Positions 43,922-54,489 of a stretch of 64,000 nt of DNA are shown here, one piece after another. This DNA comes from Bacteroidia bacterium (GTDB lineage: Bacteria; Bacteroidota; Bacteroidia; Chitinophagales; Chitinophagaceae), in the NCBI GenBank assembly GCA_030429205.1, contig JAUICZ010000001.1, positions 2,098,806 through 2,162,805 on the forward strand, read 5' to 3'. Under the pieces are notes generated by a model that saw only the letters and a program-made list of their open reading frames with translations, made no database searches and was not told the origin of the DNA. Positions within the stretch are counted from its first letter, which is position 1. Every line of letters begins with the position of its first letter. The position numbers were made by a program, and so were the translations under genes.

Positions 43922-44110
43922 ATGCTCATTTTTGGCAATAACATTATCAATTCGGTAAAAAAATATGCTGCAGTCATTGTGATAGTTGCAATGTGTTTTT
44001 TGATATCTGTTGTAGTGTGGTACATGTACCACCAAAGGATTTCTGCTATAGATGATAGAATAAATAATGTTGGCACAGAAAGGGTAGAACGTATAACAAC
44101 AAGGGATTAA
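43922..44110 (+). CDS. One-helix cassette protein (cassette 2)
   Basis: A 62-residue protein: short start (MLIFGNNIINSVKKY), one transmembrane helix (about residues 17-36), an aromatic end (VVWYMYHQR), then a short polar helix (ISAIDDRINNV). It has the same size, layout and place as the gene at 25691, and 15 bases separate it from the very large T9SS gene. Sequence similarity is low, but topology and the aromatic-basic helix end are shared. Function unknown; it may be a partner of the regulator or of secretion of the following protein. Confidence 0.65.
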   Translation: MLIFGNNIINSVKKYAAVIVIVAMCFLISVVVWYMYHQRISAIDDRINNVGTERVERITTRD

Positions 44111-44125
44111 CGAAAAAGGGTCATT

Positions 44126-47100
44126 ATGTCCATGCACTACACTAAAAAGCTAGTACTACTCATCAATGTTTTAGTACTATCGGTATTAAGTATTGATGCT
44201 TTTGCTCAGGCACCATCCATTTCATCACATCCAAGCCATGATACTGCATGTCAGGGTGGAGCAGGTTATTTTCTGGTAACTGCAAGTAATACCACCTCGT
44301 ATCAATGGCAAGTAAATACAGGTAGTAGTTGGAGTAATTTGTCTAATGGGGGAGTATATGGTGGTGTTACTACCGACTCTTTATACATAACAGCACCTAC
44401 CATAGCAATGGATGGATATCAATACCGATGTATTGCTACAGGTAGTACCAGTCCTGCTGCAACATCAAATGCAGCTACATTATATGTGTCAGGTATTACA
44501 GCAACAACAAACGATACTGTATGTGCGGGACAAAATGGGCAATTAACAGCTACAGCAACTAGTAGTACATCATTAATAAATTGGTATACCGCATCTTCCG
44601 GAGGTACATTGGTAGACACGGGTTCGACATTGACAATTAATGCAGCCAGTGCTACAACTACATACTATGCAGAGACGCAAGGGCCAGGATCTGGTAGCAG
44701 TGGAGGCGACTCTTTGGCTACATCATATAACCAAAACAATGGGCAAAGAGGGGCCATGTTTGATGTGGTAGCAGGTAGTTCTCCAATAACAGTTACGGGT
44801 TTTGACGCAAACTTGTATACTGGTACTACTGCATACTACGAATTATATTACAGGCAGAGTACACATGTTGGTTACCAAAATAGTAGTACGGGCTGGATAT
44901 TTTTGGACAGTGCCTACAATGTAACATCACTGGGTAATAATGTGCCAACACCCTTACCATTTACTTTTTCGGTAACCATACCTGCAAATACAAGGTACTC
45001 GTTTTACATCACCAATAGCTTTGGTGGCGGTCTCTTATATACTGATGGAACAGCGGTAGGCAATACATTGGCTAGTAACAGTGATGCTACTATTTATGAA
45101 GGTGTGGGTAAGTCATATCCCTTTGGTTTAACCTTTACAGTAAGAAATGTAAACGCAACAATGCACTACACTTTAGGTAGCCCTTCTTGTAATAGTGCAT
45201 CAAGAGTTGCTGCAACGTTGACGGTAAACCCGCAGTCTAACATTACATCAAATCCTTCTAACAGCAGTATCTCTTCAGGAGCAAATACATCTTTCAGCAT
45301 TTCTGCAACAGGTGCTACATCTTATCAATGGCAGCTAAGCACAAACAGTGGTAGTACATGGACAAACATTACTAATACCGGTGTGTATAGTAATGCTACA
45401 ACCACTACATTAGGTTTGACTTCCGTTACTGGATCATACAATGGTTATCAATACCGTTGTATAGCATCTAATGCTTCTGGTTGTGACGATACATCTACCG
45501 CAGCAACATTATCTGTCAGTGGTACATCTCCTTCTATAAGTGCTCACCCATCAGATAGTACGATTTGTAGTGGTAACAATGCCTCTTTTGCAGTCGCCGC
45601 ATCAGGTACGTCTCTTACTTACCAGTGGCAGGTGAGCACAAACAGTGGTAGTACATGGAGCAATTTATCTAATACAGGCATTTATAGCGGAGCAACTTCA
45701 GCTACATTGTCGTTAACAGCAGCCACAACCAGCTACAATAGTTATCAGTATCGCTGTGTAGTTTCAGGGTCAGTATCGCCTTCTGCAACCAGTAATGCTG
45801 CTACATTAACTATAGACAGTAGTTTTACAGCTGCTTTAATAAATGATTACCCTGAAATATGTTTAGGTTCAGATACCTCTTTTACAGCATATGCAACTGG
45901 TAGTAGTAACTACACATATCAGTGGTATGTTAGTACTAACTATGGTAGTAGCTTTAGCAGTATTAGTAACGGTGGTATTTATAGTGGAGCAACAAGTTCA
46001 ACACTTACATTGACATCACCACCTGCATCGGCACATGCATATTATTATTACTGTGCTATAACCAATGGCTGTAGTGTAACTGTAAATACTGATACAGGAT
46101 TTATAGGCATCTATTCACCTCCTTCAATAAGTACTTCTCCTTCAGACAGTACAGTATGTGTTGGTAATAATGCTAGTTTTTCAGTATCTGCAACAGGTGC
46201 ATCTCTTACATACCAATGGCAGGTGAGTACTAACAGTGGTAGTACATGGAGTAATATTTCAAATACTGGGGTGTACAGCACGGCTACTACCGCAACTTTG
46301 AATATTACAGGTGCTACTTCCGGCATGAACAGTTATCAATATCGTTGTGTTGTAAGTGGTTCTTGTTCACCTTCAGCAACAAGTAGTGCTGCAACTATAA
46401 CAATAACACCAACACCTTCTATAAGTAGTCATCCTGGTAGTAGCAGCGTGTCTGTAAATGGCAACACTACATTCACGGTTTCTGCAAACAATGCAAGCTC
46501 ATATCAATGGCAGATAAGTACCAATAGTGGTAGTACATGGAGTAATTTATCAAACGGAGGTGTCTACAGTGGCGTTACAACTAGTACCTTATCATTAACA
46601 ACAATACCTTTATCATATAATGGCTATCAGTACCGTTGTGTGGCTTCAGGCACTTGTAACCCTGCAGCCAATTCAAACGCAGCGACATTAACGGTTACGG
46701 GTTCTGCACCTTCTATCAGTAGCCATCCTCAGGATAGTACGATCTGTAGTGGTAACAACGCCTCTTTTGCAGTTGCCGCATCAGGTACATCTCTTACTTA
46801 CCAATGGCAGGTGAGTACAAACAGTGGTAGCACCTGGAGCAACTTAGCTAATGCAGGTATTTATAGTGGTGTTACAACAAGCGCATTATTATTAACCAGT
46901 GCTACAACAACACATAGTAGTTATCAATATCGTTGTGTAGTGTCGGGTTCTGTGTCGCCATCTGCAACCAGTAATGCGGCAACGTTAACTATAGACAGCG
47001 CCTTTACTTCAGCTTTAGGGCATGATTATCCTGAAATATGTTTGGGTTCTGATACATCTTTTACGGCATATCCCACAGGTAGCAGTAACTATACCTACCA

Positions 47101-50100
47101 ATGGAAAGTAAGTTCTAATTACGGATCCAGCTTTAGTAATGTCACTAACACTGGTTTCTACGGAGGTGCAACAGCACAAACATTATCGCTAACCTCGCCG
47201 CCGGTATCAGCACATGCATATTATTATTTCTGTACGGTAACAAATGGCTGTAGTGTGTCTGTGAATACAGATACAGGGTTTATCGCTATTTATTCTCCGC
47301 CATCTATTAGCAGTCACCCTGTTAACAGTACAATAGGTGCAGGTAGTAATACATCTTTTTCTGTTACAGCCTCTGCATCGTCAATAGTCTATCAATGGCA
47401 GGTGAGTACTAATGGTGGTAGCACTTGGAGTAACTTGTCTAATACGGGTATCTACTCTGGCGTTACAACAGCAACTTTAACGCTAACAGCAGCCAGTGCT
47501 GCTTACAATTCTTATCAGTACCGTTGTGTTGTAAGTGGAACATGCGCTCCTACTGCAACATCAAATGCGGCAACGCTAACAGTGAATACCGCACCTGCTA
47601 TCACTGCTCAACCTACTGATAGTACAATTTGTAATGGAGCAAATGCAACATTCGGTATATCTGCTACAAATGCTACTGCCTACCAATGGCAGGTAAGTAC
47701 TAATGGTGGTAGCTCATGGAGTAACCTTTCTAATACAGGTATCTACTCCGGAGTAACAACAGCTACACTAACACTAACAGCAGCTACTTTATCATATAAT
47801 AACTACCAGTACCGTTGTGAGGTAACAGGGTTAACAACGCCTAACGCTATCTCAAACGGTGCCACTTTAACGATCAATACAGCCCCTGCAATATCCAGTC
47901 ACCCAACAGACAGCACGGTATGTGAAACAGCCAATGCCAGCTTCTCAGTATCGGCTACAGGTACTTCATTAAGCTATCAATGGCAAGAGAATACAGGTAG
48001 CGGATGGGGTAACATAGCAAACGGGGGGGGGTACAGTAATGCAACTACAGCTGGTTTGACTATTACTGGCGCTTCTGCAAGTATGTCTACATATCAGTAT
48101 CGCTGTGTGGTAACAGGAGGATGTGCTCCCGCAGCAACATCCAATGCCGCTACGTTGACGGTTAATACTGCACCATTGATCACGGCACAGGCGGCACACC
48201 GAACAATCTGTAACGGAGACAACACTACATTCTCTATAACTGCAACAGGTACTTCATTAACCTATCAATGGCAGGTGAATACAGGTAGCGGTTGGTCTAA
48301 TGTGAGTAATGCAGGTATATACAGTGGTGCAACAACCAGTACGTTGGCATTAACAGCTGCTACAACTGCTGAAGATGGTTATCAGTATCGTTGTGTAGTA
48401 AGTGGTGCTTGCTCGCCATCAGAGACTAGTAGTGCAAGGTCATTAACAATATATACAGCTCCTGTAATCAATACCCAGCCAGCCAACACAACAGTGTGTT
48501 CTGGTGGTAATGCAAACTTTAGTGTTGCTGCATCGGGTAATGGACTTACTTATCAATGGCAGGTGAACACGGGTAGCTCATGGAGTAACTTATCTAATAC
48601 AGGTATCTACTCTGGTACTACAAACAGCACATTAACTCTAACTGGTGCTACAACAGGTAGTGTTAGCGGTTATTATTATCGTTGTATAGTAAACGGAACT
48701 TGTAGCCCCGCGGTTACGTCAGATTCTGCTGAGCTATCAATCAATTCATTACTTTCTGTTACTACACAGCCTACTAACAGTACTATCTGTTCTGGTAATA
48801 GTACCAGCTTTACTGTAGTTGCGTCGGCTTCGGGTCTTACTTATCAGTGGCAAGTAAATACAGGTAGTGGTTGGAGTAACGTAACCAATACAGGTATTTA
48901 TACTGGTGCAACAACAGCAACACTAAACCTGGCAACACCTGCAACATCTGCCAGCGGTAATCAGTATCGCTGCGTGTTGAGCAGCTCTTGTGCAGCACCG
49001 ATTAATTCAAATTCTGCGACACTAACAGTAAATGTAGCACCTGCAATTACTGCACAGCCTACTAACAGTACAGTATGTTTGGGTAGTAACACTTCCTTCT
49101 CTGTTGCTGCAACAGGTAGTGGTATTGTCTATCAATGGCAGGTGAATAGTGGTAGTGGCTGGAGCAACGTAATCAATACGGGTATTTATAGCGGAGCAAC
49201 TACAAGCACATTAGCACTAACTGCACCAACTGCCAGTGTGAGCACTTACCAATATAGATGTGTGATAGGAGGTTCTTGTGTGCCTGGCGTTAATTCAGAT
49301 TCTGTAATGCTTATTGTGAACACGCCACCAAGTATTAATACACAGCCAAGTGTTAGTACTATCTGTTCTGGAAATAATACAAACTTTAAAGTATCTGCAA
49401 CTGGTACATCACTTACTTATCAATGGGAAGTGAATAGTGGTAGCGGTTGGGCGAATGTTACAAATACAGGTATCTACTCTGGAGTAACATCAGACTCATT
49501 GGTGTTGACAGCAGCTACTACTGCTGAAAATGGTAATCAGTATCGCTGTGTAGTGAGTGGAGCTTGCACACCAAGCGTAACCTCTTCTTCAGTAGCATTA
49601 ACTGTAAATAGTGCTCCAGCATTAACATTGCAACCAGCTAATAGTACGATCTGTGAAGGTGCAAGTACCTCTTTTGGAATTACGGCATCCGGAACATCAT
49701 TGACATACCAGTGGGAAGTGAATACAGGTAGTGGTTGGAGCAATGTAACCAATACAGGTGTGTACGCGGGAGCAACAACTAATACATTGAGTTTAACTAC
49801 TCCTCCTGCATCTATGTCATCTTACCAATATCGTTGTATAGTTGGAGGAACGTGCGTACCCGGTGTAAACTCCAATACAGCAACGCTAACCGTGAATACA
49901 TTGCCGACTATTACAAACCAACCAATAAGCAGTATTATTTGTTCTGGTAATAACACTAGCTTTAAAGTATCTGCAACTGGTACATCGCTTGCTTATCAAT
50001 GGCAAGTGAATAGTGGTAGTGGCTGGAGCAATGTTGCAAATACAGGTATCTACTCTGGAGCTACAACAGATTCATTAGTGCTGACTGCAGCCACAACTGC

Positions 50101-53100
50101 TGAAAGTGGTTATCAGTATCGTTGTGTAGTAAGTGGAACATGTACACCAAGTGTAACATCTTCTGTCGTAGCGTTGACAGTAAACAGCGCTCCTGCTTTG
50201 ACTCTGCAACCAACTAATAGTACAATTTGTGAAGGCGCAAGTACATCTTTCGGAATTACAGCAACAGGAACATCATTGACTTATCAATGGGAAGTGAATA
50301 GTGGTAGTGGCTGGAGTAACGTTACGAATGCGGGTGTGTACGCAGGAGCAACATCAAATACATTGAGTTTAACTACACCTCCTGCATCTATGTCATCTTA
50401 TCAGTACCGTTGTATTGTTGGGGGAACGTGTGTGCCGGGTGTAACTTCTAATACTGCAACATTAACAGTAAATACGTTGCCTGCAATAACTGGCCAGCCA
50501 ACAAGTAGTGTAATCTGTTCTGGTAGTAATACCAGCTTCAAAGTGTCAGCAATAGGCACATCATTAGCTTACCAGTGGCAAGTAAATACAGGTAGCGGTT
50601 GGGGCAATGTAACAAATACAGGTATCTACTCGGGTGCTACAACAGACTCATTAGTGTTAACAGCTGCCACAACTGCAGCAAATGGTTCTCAGTATCGTTG
50701 CGTGGTAAGCGGTACATGTACACCAAGTGTAACGTCTTCTGCAGTAGCATTAACAGTAAATACAGCGCCGTCAATTTCTACGCAACCATTAGCGAGTGTT
50801 ATATGCGAAGGTGCTAATACAAGTTTTACTGTGTCAGCAACGGGAACATCGCTTGCTTATCAATGGGAAGTAAATACAGGTAGTGGTTGGAGTAACGTTG
50901 TTAATGCAGGTGTATACGCTGGTGCTACAACTAATACATTAAGCTTAACAGCTCCTGCTGCAGCTATGTCAGGTTATCAATACCGTTGTGTGATTGGTGG
51001 TGTGTGTGTGCCGGGAGTAACAACCTCTGCAGTATCATTAACAGTAAATACAGCTCCAGTAATCACAAGTCAACCTGTAAATGGTGTTGTTTGTTTTGGT
51101 CAGGATACATCATTTAGTATATCGGCTACAGGAACATCACTTAACTATCAATGGGAAGTGAACAGTGGAAGTGGCTGGAGCAATGTAACTAATACAGGTG
51201 TTTATAGTGGAGCTACAACAAGCATGCTAAGTCTTACAACACCTGCAGCAAGTATTAGCGGTTATCAGTACCGCTGTGTAGTAAGTGGTACGTGTACACC
51301 AAGTGTTACTTCTTCAACTGTTTCTATAACAGTGAATACTGCGCCATCAATATCAACGCAACCGAGTAATAGTATAATATGTACAGGTGGTAATACTTCG
51401 TTTAGTATTTCAGCTAGTGGCACGGCCCTTACTTACCAGTGGCAGGTAAATAGTGGTAGCGGTTGGAGTAATGTAACCAATGCAGGTATCTACAATGGTG
51501 CTACAACAAATACACTTAGCTTGACAGCAGCCACAACAGTGGTGAATAGTTATCAATACCGTTGTTTGGTAAACGGTACCTGCAACCCTGGTGTTACATC
51601 TAACGTAGCATCTCTTACAGTGAATATACCGCCTGCTATAACGGCTAGTCCAAGTGATAGTACGATCTGTTCTGGTGATAATGCCAGCTTTAGCATAACG
51701 GCTACAGGTACCAGTATAGGTTATCAGTGGCAAGTAAATAGTGGTAGTGGTTGGAGTAATGTGACAAATACAGGTGTTTATAGTGGTGCTACAACTAATA
51801 CATTGAGCTTGACAGCCGCAACTACAACTGTTCATGGATATCAATATCGTTGCTTGGTTAATGGTGTATGTCCACCACAAGCAACATCTGGTGTGGCTAC
51901 CTTAACTGTTAATGCATTACCTGCAATAACATCTCAACCAACGAACAGTGTTATTTGTGAGCATACCAATACTTCATTTTCTATATCAGCTACGGGTACA
52001 GGTATTACTTACCAGTGGCAAGTCAATAGTGGCAGTGGTTGGAGTAATGTAACGAATACAGGTATCTACAGCGGTGTTACAACCAATACTCTTAGTTTGA
52101 CAGCTGCTACAATAGCAGTACATAATTACCAATACCGTTGTGTAGTAACTGGCACATGTAGCCCAAGTGTTACATCTAATGCGGTAAGTATTACAATACA
52201 AACTGCACCAGTAGTAACAGCAGACCCTGTTAGTAAGATCATCTGTGAAGGTTTGAACCATACATTCAGTGCGACAGCGGTAGGTACAGCGCTTACATAT
52301 CAGTGGCAGGTAAATAGTGGTAGCGGTTGGAGTAATATTACTAATGGTGGTGTGTACAGCAATGCTACAACCAATGCACTTACACTAACTAGTATTCCAC
52401 CTGCTTATACAACTTATCAATATCGTTGTGTTGTGAGTGGTACTTGTGCTCCTAACGATACAACAACAGCAGCTACATTGACTGTTTATACAAACCCTGT
52501 CATCACAGCTCAACCAACTGGTAATATTACCATATGTAGTGGTGATTCTACAGGTTATAGTTTGTCGGCTACAGGTACAGGCCTAACGTATCAGTGGAGA
52601 GTGTTTAATGGTAGCACATGGAGTAATGTAACTAACAATAGTGTGTATAGTGGTGCAACTACCAATAGCTTAAGCATTGATGGAGCAACAGCGCCTACAA
52701 CAGCACTTACTTATCAGTACTATTGCAATATTACTGGTACTTGTGCGTCAGTTAACTCTGATACATCTACTTTGTTGATCAATGCAAGGCCTGCAATAGT
52801 AACACAGCCTTCTGCTGTTGCTGTTTGTGATAGCACTACAAATGTTCAGTTTTCAGTTGTAGCTACGGGAACTAACCTTAGCTACCAATGGCAGGAGCGA
52901 GTAGGTAGTACATGGGTAAACTTGGCAAATGGAGGTATTTACAGCGGAGCAACTACAAATCAATTAAGTATGTCTCAGGTATACTACTCTATGAATGGGT
53001 ACAACTACAGGTGTATAATAAGCGGAACTTGTCCACCATCGGTTACAACACAACAAAAACAATTGACTGTACACCCATTAAAGACACCTGCGGTATTCTT

Positions 53101-54424
53101 AACAGCGTCAAATCTGGATATTTGTGTAGGAACTCCTGTTACATTTACTCCGCATCATATTAACGGAGGTAGTACTCCAAGTTATGTATGGAGGGTAAAT
53201 AACACTAATGTAGCCACAGGTAGTACATTTACATCATCTACACTCGCTGATGGAGATACAGTTTCTTGTATCATGACATCCAGCTATGTATGCCCAAGGC
53301 CAGCAACAGCAACAAGTGCCGGGTTAGGAGTGAAAGTAACTCCATACTCGAAACCAACGGTGACAATATCTTCTCCTAACGGTAATAAAGGGTGTTTGGG
53401 TAGAGATGTGAAATTCTATACACAAACAACACATGCCGGACCAACACCAATATTTACATGGCAGGTAAATGGTCAAACAATTGGTGGAAATACGGATTCG
53501 TTTATTAACAACACAGTACTTAACGGAGATGTCATTAGTTGTATCATGACCAGTAGCATTAAATGCCCTAAACCCAATCCGGTAAGTAGTAACAGCGTTA
53601 TAATGGATATGATTAAGGTTACAAAGGCAAGTATACAAATAGCTGCAGCCCCTGATACTGAAATATGTAAAGAGCAGAAAGTAACATTGTATACCTACTA
53701 CACTAATGGTGGTAGCCTGCCAAGATATCAATGGATGGTTAATGGTAAGGATATAGTAGGAGACACTAATGCAACATTGATAATAACAAACATCAAAGAT
53801 CTGGATACGATACAATGTCGTTTCATGAGTAGTGCAAGATGCGTGTTCCCTGAAGTCAGTAATCCTATCAAGTTTAACGTAGATAGTGTAAGAACTCCTG
53901 TAGTCGATGTGTCGGTATATGGAACAGGTAATAATAGTTACACATTCAGAGCCATAACCCAATATGGCGGTATTAATCCTAAATTTCAATGGTTTAAGAA
54001 TGGTCGCGTGATTCCTGGTGCTACTGATAGTATATATGTTGCAAATGATTTAAAGAGGTACGATAAGATAACAGTTGAATTGGTAAGTAGCATAGAGTGC
54101 GTAAGTAAGAAAGTAGTAATGAGTAGAAATATTACTACAGGTATAGTAGAAAATCAGAGTGCTGCTGATGATTTAGAGTTATACCCTAACCCTAATAATG
54201 GATCGTTCTATATAACAAGTACTAGCGGCGGTGTTATGTTTAATAATGCGACGATAAAAATAGTAAACGCAGTAGGGCAGAAGGTATACGAGCGATCAAT
54301 AAAAATTACAGGTAGTAGGTTGAAAGAGCAAGTCAAGCTGAATGACCTGGCTGCAGGTATGTACATGTTGTATATAAACACTGATAGTAAAAACTACATG
54401 AAGAAATTCATGATTAGTAAATGA
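44126..54424 (+). CDS. Giant Ig-like-repeat T9SS surface protein
   Basis: A 3432-residue exported protein (signal peptide ending DAFAQ). After one Ig-like domain and a separate ~200-residue beta domain (GPGSGSSGGDSLATSYNQ onward), about 28 tandem Ig-like domains of 80-90 residues follow, each with a YQW core (TYQWQVNTGSGWSNV) and a YQYRCV strand with a cysteine pair. The last four domains are of a different sort (e.g. SYVWRVNN, ISCIMTSS). It ends with a type A T9SS sorting domain (LELYPNPNNGSFYITS, DLAAGMYMLYIN). Such proteins are adhesins. Repeats are close at DNA level, implying recombinational copying. Confidence 0.92.
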   Translation: MSMHYTKKLVLLINVLVLSVLSIDAFAQAPSISSHPSHDTACQGGAGYFLVTASNTTSYQWQVNTGSSWSNLSNGGVYGGVTTDSLYITAPTIAMDGYQYRCIATGSTSPAATSNAATLYVSGITATTNDTVCAGQNGQLTATATSSTSLINWYTASSGGTLVDTGSTLTINAASATTTYYAETQGPGSGSSGGDSLATSYNQNNGQRGAMFDVVAGSSPITVTGFDANLYTGTTAYYELYYRQSTHVGYQNSSTGWIFLDSAYNVTSLGNNVPTPLPFTFSVTIPANTRYSFYITNSFGGGLLYTDGTAVGNTLASNSDATIYEGVGKSYPFGLTFTVRNVNATMHYTLGSPSCNSASRVAATLTVNPQSNITSNPSNSSISSGANTSFSISATGATSYQWQLSTNSGSTWTNITNTGVYSNATTTTLGLTSVTGSYNGYQYRCIASNASGCDDTSTAATLSVSGTSPSISAHPSDSTICSGNNASFAVAASGTSLTYQWQVSTNSGSTWSNLSNTGIYSGATSATLSLTAATTSYNSYQYRCVVSGSVSPSATSNAATLTIDSSFTAALINDYPEICLGSDTSFTAYATGSSNYTYQWYVSTNYGSSFSSISNGGIYSGATSSTLTLTSPPASAHAYYYYCAITNGCSVTVNTDTGFIGIYSPPSISTSPSDSTVCVGNNASFSVSATGASLTYQWQVSTNSGSTWSNISNTGVYSTATTATLNITGATSGMNSYQYRCVVSGSCSPSATSSAATITITPTPSISSHPGSSSVSVNGNTTFTVSANNASSYQWQISTNSGSTWSNLSNGGVYSGVTTSTLSLTTIPLSYNGYQYRCVASGTCNPAANSNAATLTVTGSAPSISSHPQDSTICSGNNASFAVAASGTSLTYQWQVSTNSGSTWSNLANAGIYSGVTTSALLLTSATTTHSSYQYRCVVSGSVSPSATSNAATLTIDSAFTSALGHDYPEICLGSDTSFTAYPTGSSNYTYQWKVSSNYGSSFSNVTNTGFYGGATAQTLSLTSPPVSAHAYYYFCTVTNGCSVSVNTDTGFIAIYSPPSISSHPVNSTIGAGSNTSFSVTASASSIVYQWQVSTNGGSTWSNLSNTGIYSGVTTATLTLTAASAAYNSYQYRCVVSGTCAPTATSNAATLTVNTAPAITAQPTDSTICNGANATFGISATNATAYQWQVSTNGGSSWSNLSNTGIYSGVTTATLTLTAATLSYNNYQYRCEVTGLTTPNAISNGATLTINTAPAISSHPTDSTVCETANASFSVSATGTSLSYQWQENTGSGWGNIANGGGYSNATTAGLTITGASASMSTYQYRCVVTGGCAPAATSNAATLTVNTAPLITAQAAHRTICNGDNTTFSITATGTSLTYQWQVNTGSGWSNVSNAGIYSGATTSTLALTAATTAEDGYQYRCVVSGACSPSETSSARSLTIYTAPVINTQPANTTVCSGGNANFSVAASGNGLTYQWQVNTGSSWSNLSNTGIYSGTTNSTLTLTGATTGSVSGYYYRCIVNGTCSPAVTSDSAELSINSLLSVTTQPTNSTICSGNSTSFTVVASASGLTYQWQVNTGSGWSNVTNTGIYTGATTATLNLATPATSASGNQYRCVLSSSCAAPINSNSATLTVNVAPAITAQPTNSTVCLGSNTSFSVAATGSGIVYQWQVNSGSGWSNVINTGIYSGATTSTLALTAPTASVSTYQYRCVIGGSCVPGVNSDSVMLIVNTPPSINTQPSVSTICSGNNTNFKVSATGTSLTYQWEVNSGSGWANVTNTGIYSGVTSDSLVLTAATTAENGNQYRCVVSGACTPSVTSSSVALTVNSAPALTLQPANSTICEGASTSFGITASGTSLTYQWEVNTGSGWSNVTNTGVYAGATTNTLSLTTPPASMSSYQYRCIVGGTCVPGVNSNTATLTVNTLPTITNQPISSIICSGNNTSFKVSATGTSLAYQWQVNSGSGWSNVANTGIYSGATTDSLVLTAATTAESGYQYRCVVSGTCTPSVTSSVVALTVNSAPALTLQPTNSTICEGASTSFGITATGTSLTYQWEVNSGSGWSNVTNAGVYAGATSNTLSLTTPPASMSSYQYRCIVGGTCVPGVTSNTATLTVNTLPAITGQPTSSVICSGSNTSFKVSAIGTSLAYQWQVNTGSGWGNVTNTGIYSGATTDSLVLTAATTAANGSQYRCVVSGTCTPSVTSSAVALTVNTAPSISTQPLASVICEGANTSFTVSATGTSLAYQWEVNTGSGWSNVVNAGVYAGATTNTLSLTAPAAAMSGYQYRCVIGGVCVPGVTTSAVSLTVNTAPVITSQPVNGVVCFGQDTSFSISATGTSLNYQWEVNSGSGWSNVTNTGVYSGATTSMLSLTTPAASISGYQYRCVVSGTCTPSVTSSTVSITVNTAPSISTQPSNSIICTGGNTSFSISASGTALTYQWQVNSGSGWSNVTNAGIYNGATTNTLSLTAATTVVNSYQYRCLVNGTCNPGVTSNVASLTVNIPPAITASPSDSTICSGDNASFSITATGTSIGYQWQVNSGSGWSNVTNTGVYSGATTNTLSLTAATTTVHGYQYRCLVNGVCPPQATSGVATLTVNALPAITSQPTNSVICEHTNTSFSISATGTGITYQWQVNSGSGWSNVTNTGIYSGVTTNTLSLTAATIAVHNYQYRCVVTGTCSPSVTSNAVSITIQTAPVVTADPVSKIICEGLNHTFSATAVGTALTYQWQVNSGSGWSNITNGGVYSNATTNALTLTSIPPAYTTYQYRCVVSGTCAPNDTTTAATLTVYTNPVITAQPTGNITICSGDSTGYSLSATGTGLTYQWRVFNGSTWSNVTNNSVYSGATTNSLSIDGATAPTTALTYQYYCNITGTCASVNSDTSTLLINARPAIVTQPSAVAVCDSTTNVQFSVVATGTNLSYQWQERVGSTWVNLANGGIYSGATTNQLSMSQVYYSMNGYNYRCIISGTCPPSVTTQQKQLTVHPLKTPAVFLTASNLDICVGTPVTFTPHHINGGSTPSYVWRVNNTNVATGSTFTSSTLADGDTVSCIMTSSYVCPRPATATSAGLGVKVTPYSKPTVTISSPNGNKGCLGRDVKFYTQTTHAGPTPIFTWQVNGQTIGGNTDSFINNTVLNGDVISCIMTSSIKCPKPNPVSSNSVIMDMIKVTKASIQIAAAPDTEICKEQKVTLYTYYTNGGSLPRYQWMVNGKDIVGDTNATLIITNIKDLDTIQCRFMSSARCVFPEVSNPIKFNVDSVRTPVVDVSVYGTGNNSYTFRAITQYGGINPKFQWFKNGRVIPGATDSIYVANDLKRYDKITVELVSSIECVSKKVVMSRNITTGIVENQSAADDLELYPNPNNGSFYITSTSGGVMFNNATIKIVNAVGQKVYERSIKITGSRLKEQVKLNDLAAGMYMLYINTDSKNYMKKFMISK
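45270..53050 (+). repeat. Tandem DNA repeats encoding Ig-like domains
   Basis: About 27 tandem units of roughly 240-270 bases encode the Ig-like domains. Neighbouring units between about 48.2 and 52.5 kb are most alike: the tggagtaatgt-acaaataca and tatcagtatcgttgtgt segments return almost unchanged, as do the gcaacaggtacatc-type stretches. The pattern suggests expansion by unequal exchange; repeat number may vary between strains. Confidence 0.85.
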
Positions 54425-54450
54425 TACTTATTCACACGCACAATTAAGAG

Positions 54451-54474
54451 CACCTCACTTATCTAAGTGAGGTG
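54451..54474 (+). terminator. Terminator after the giant gene
   Basis: Perfect 11-bp stem (cacctcactta and taagtgaggtg) with a 2-base loop, followed by tttgttttt. Strong + strand terminator. Confidence 0.9.
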
Positions 54475-54489
54475 TTTGTTTTTAGCAGA

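Noticed and set aside
45270-53050. A CRISPR-like repeat array
   Set aside because: The repeats are long, coding and in frame with Ig-like domains; there are no short identical repeats with unique spacers and no cas genes.
51410-53989. Open frames on the minus strand inside the giant gene
   Set aside because: They are mirror frames of the repetitive coding DNA and encode biased Cys/Thr/Tyr-rich strings with no domain.
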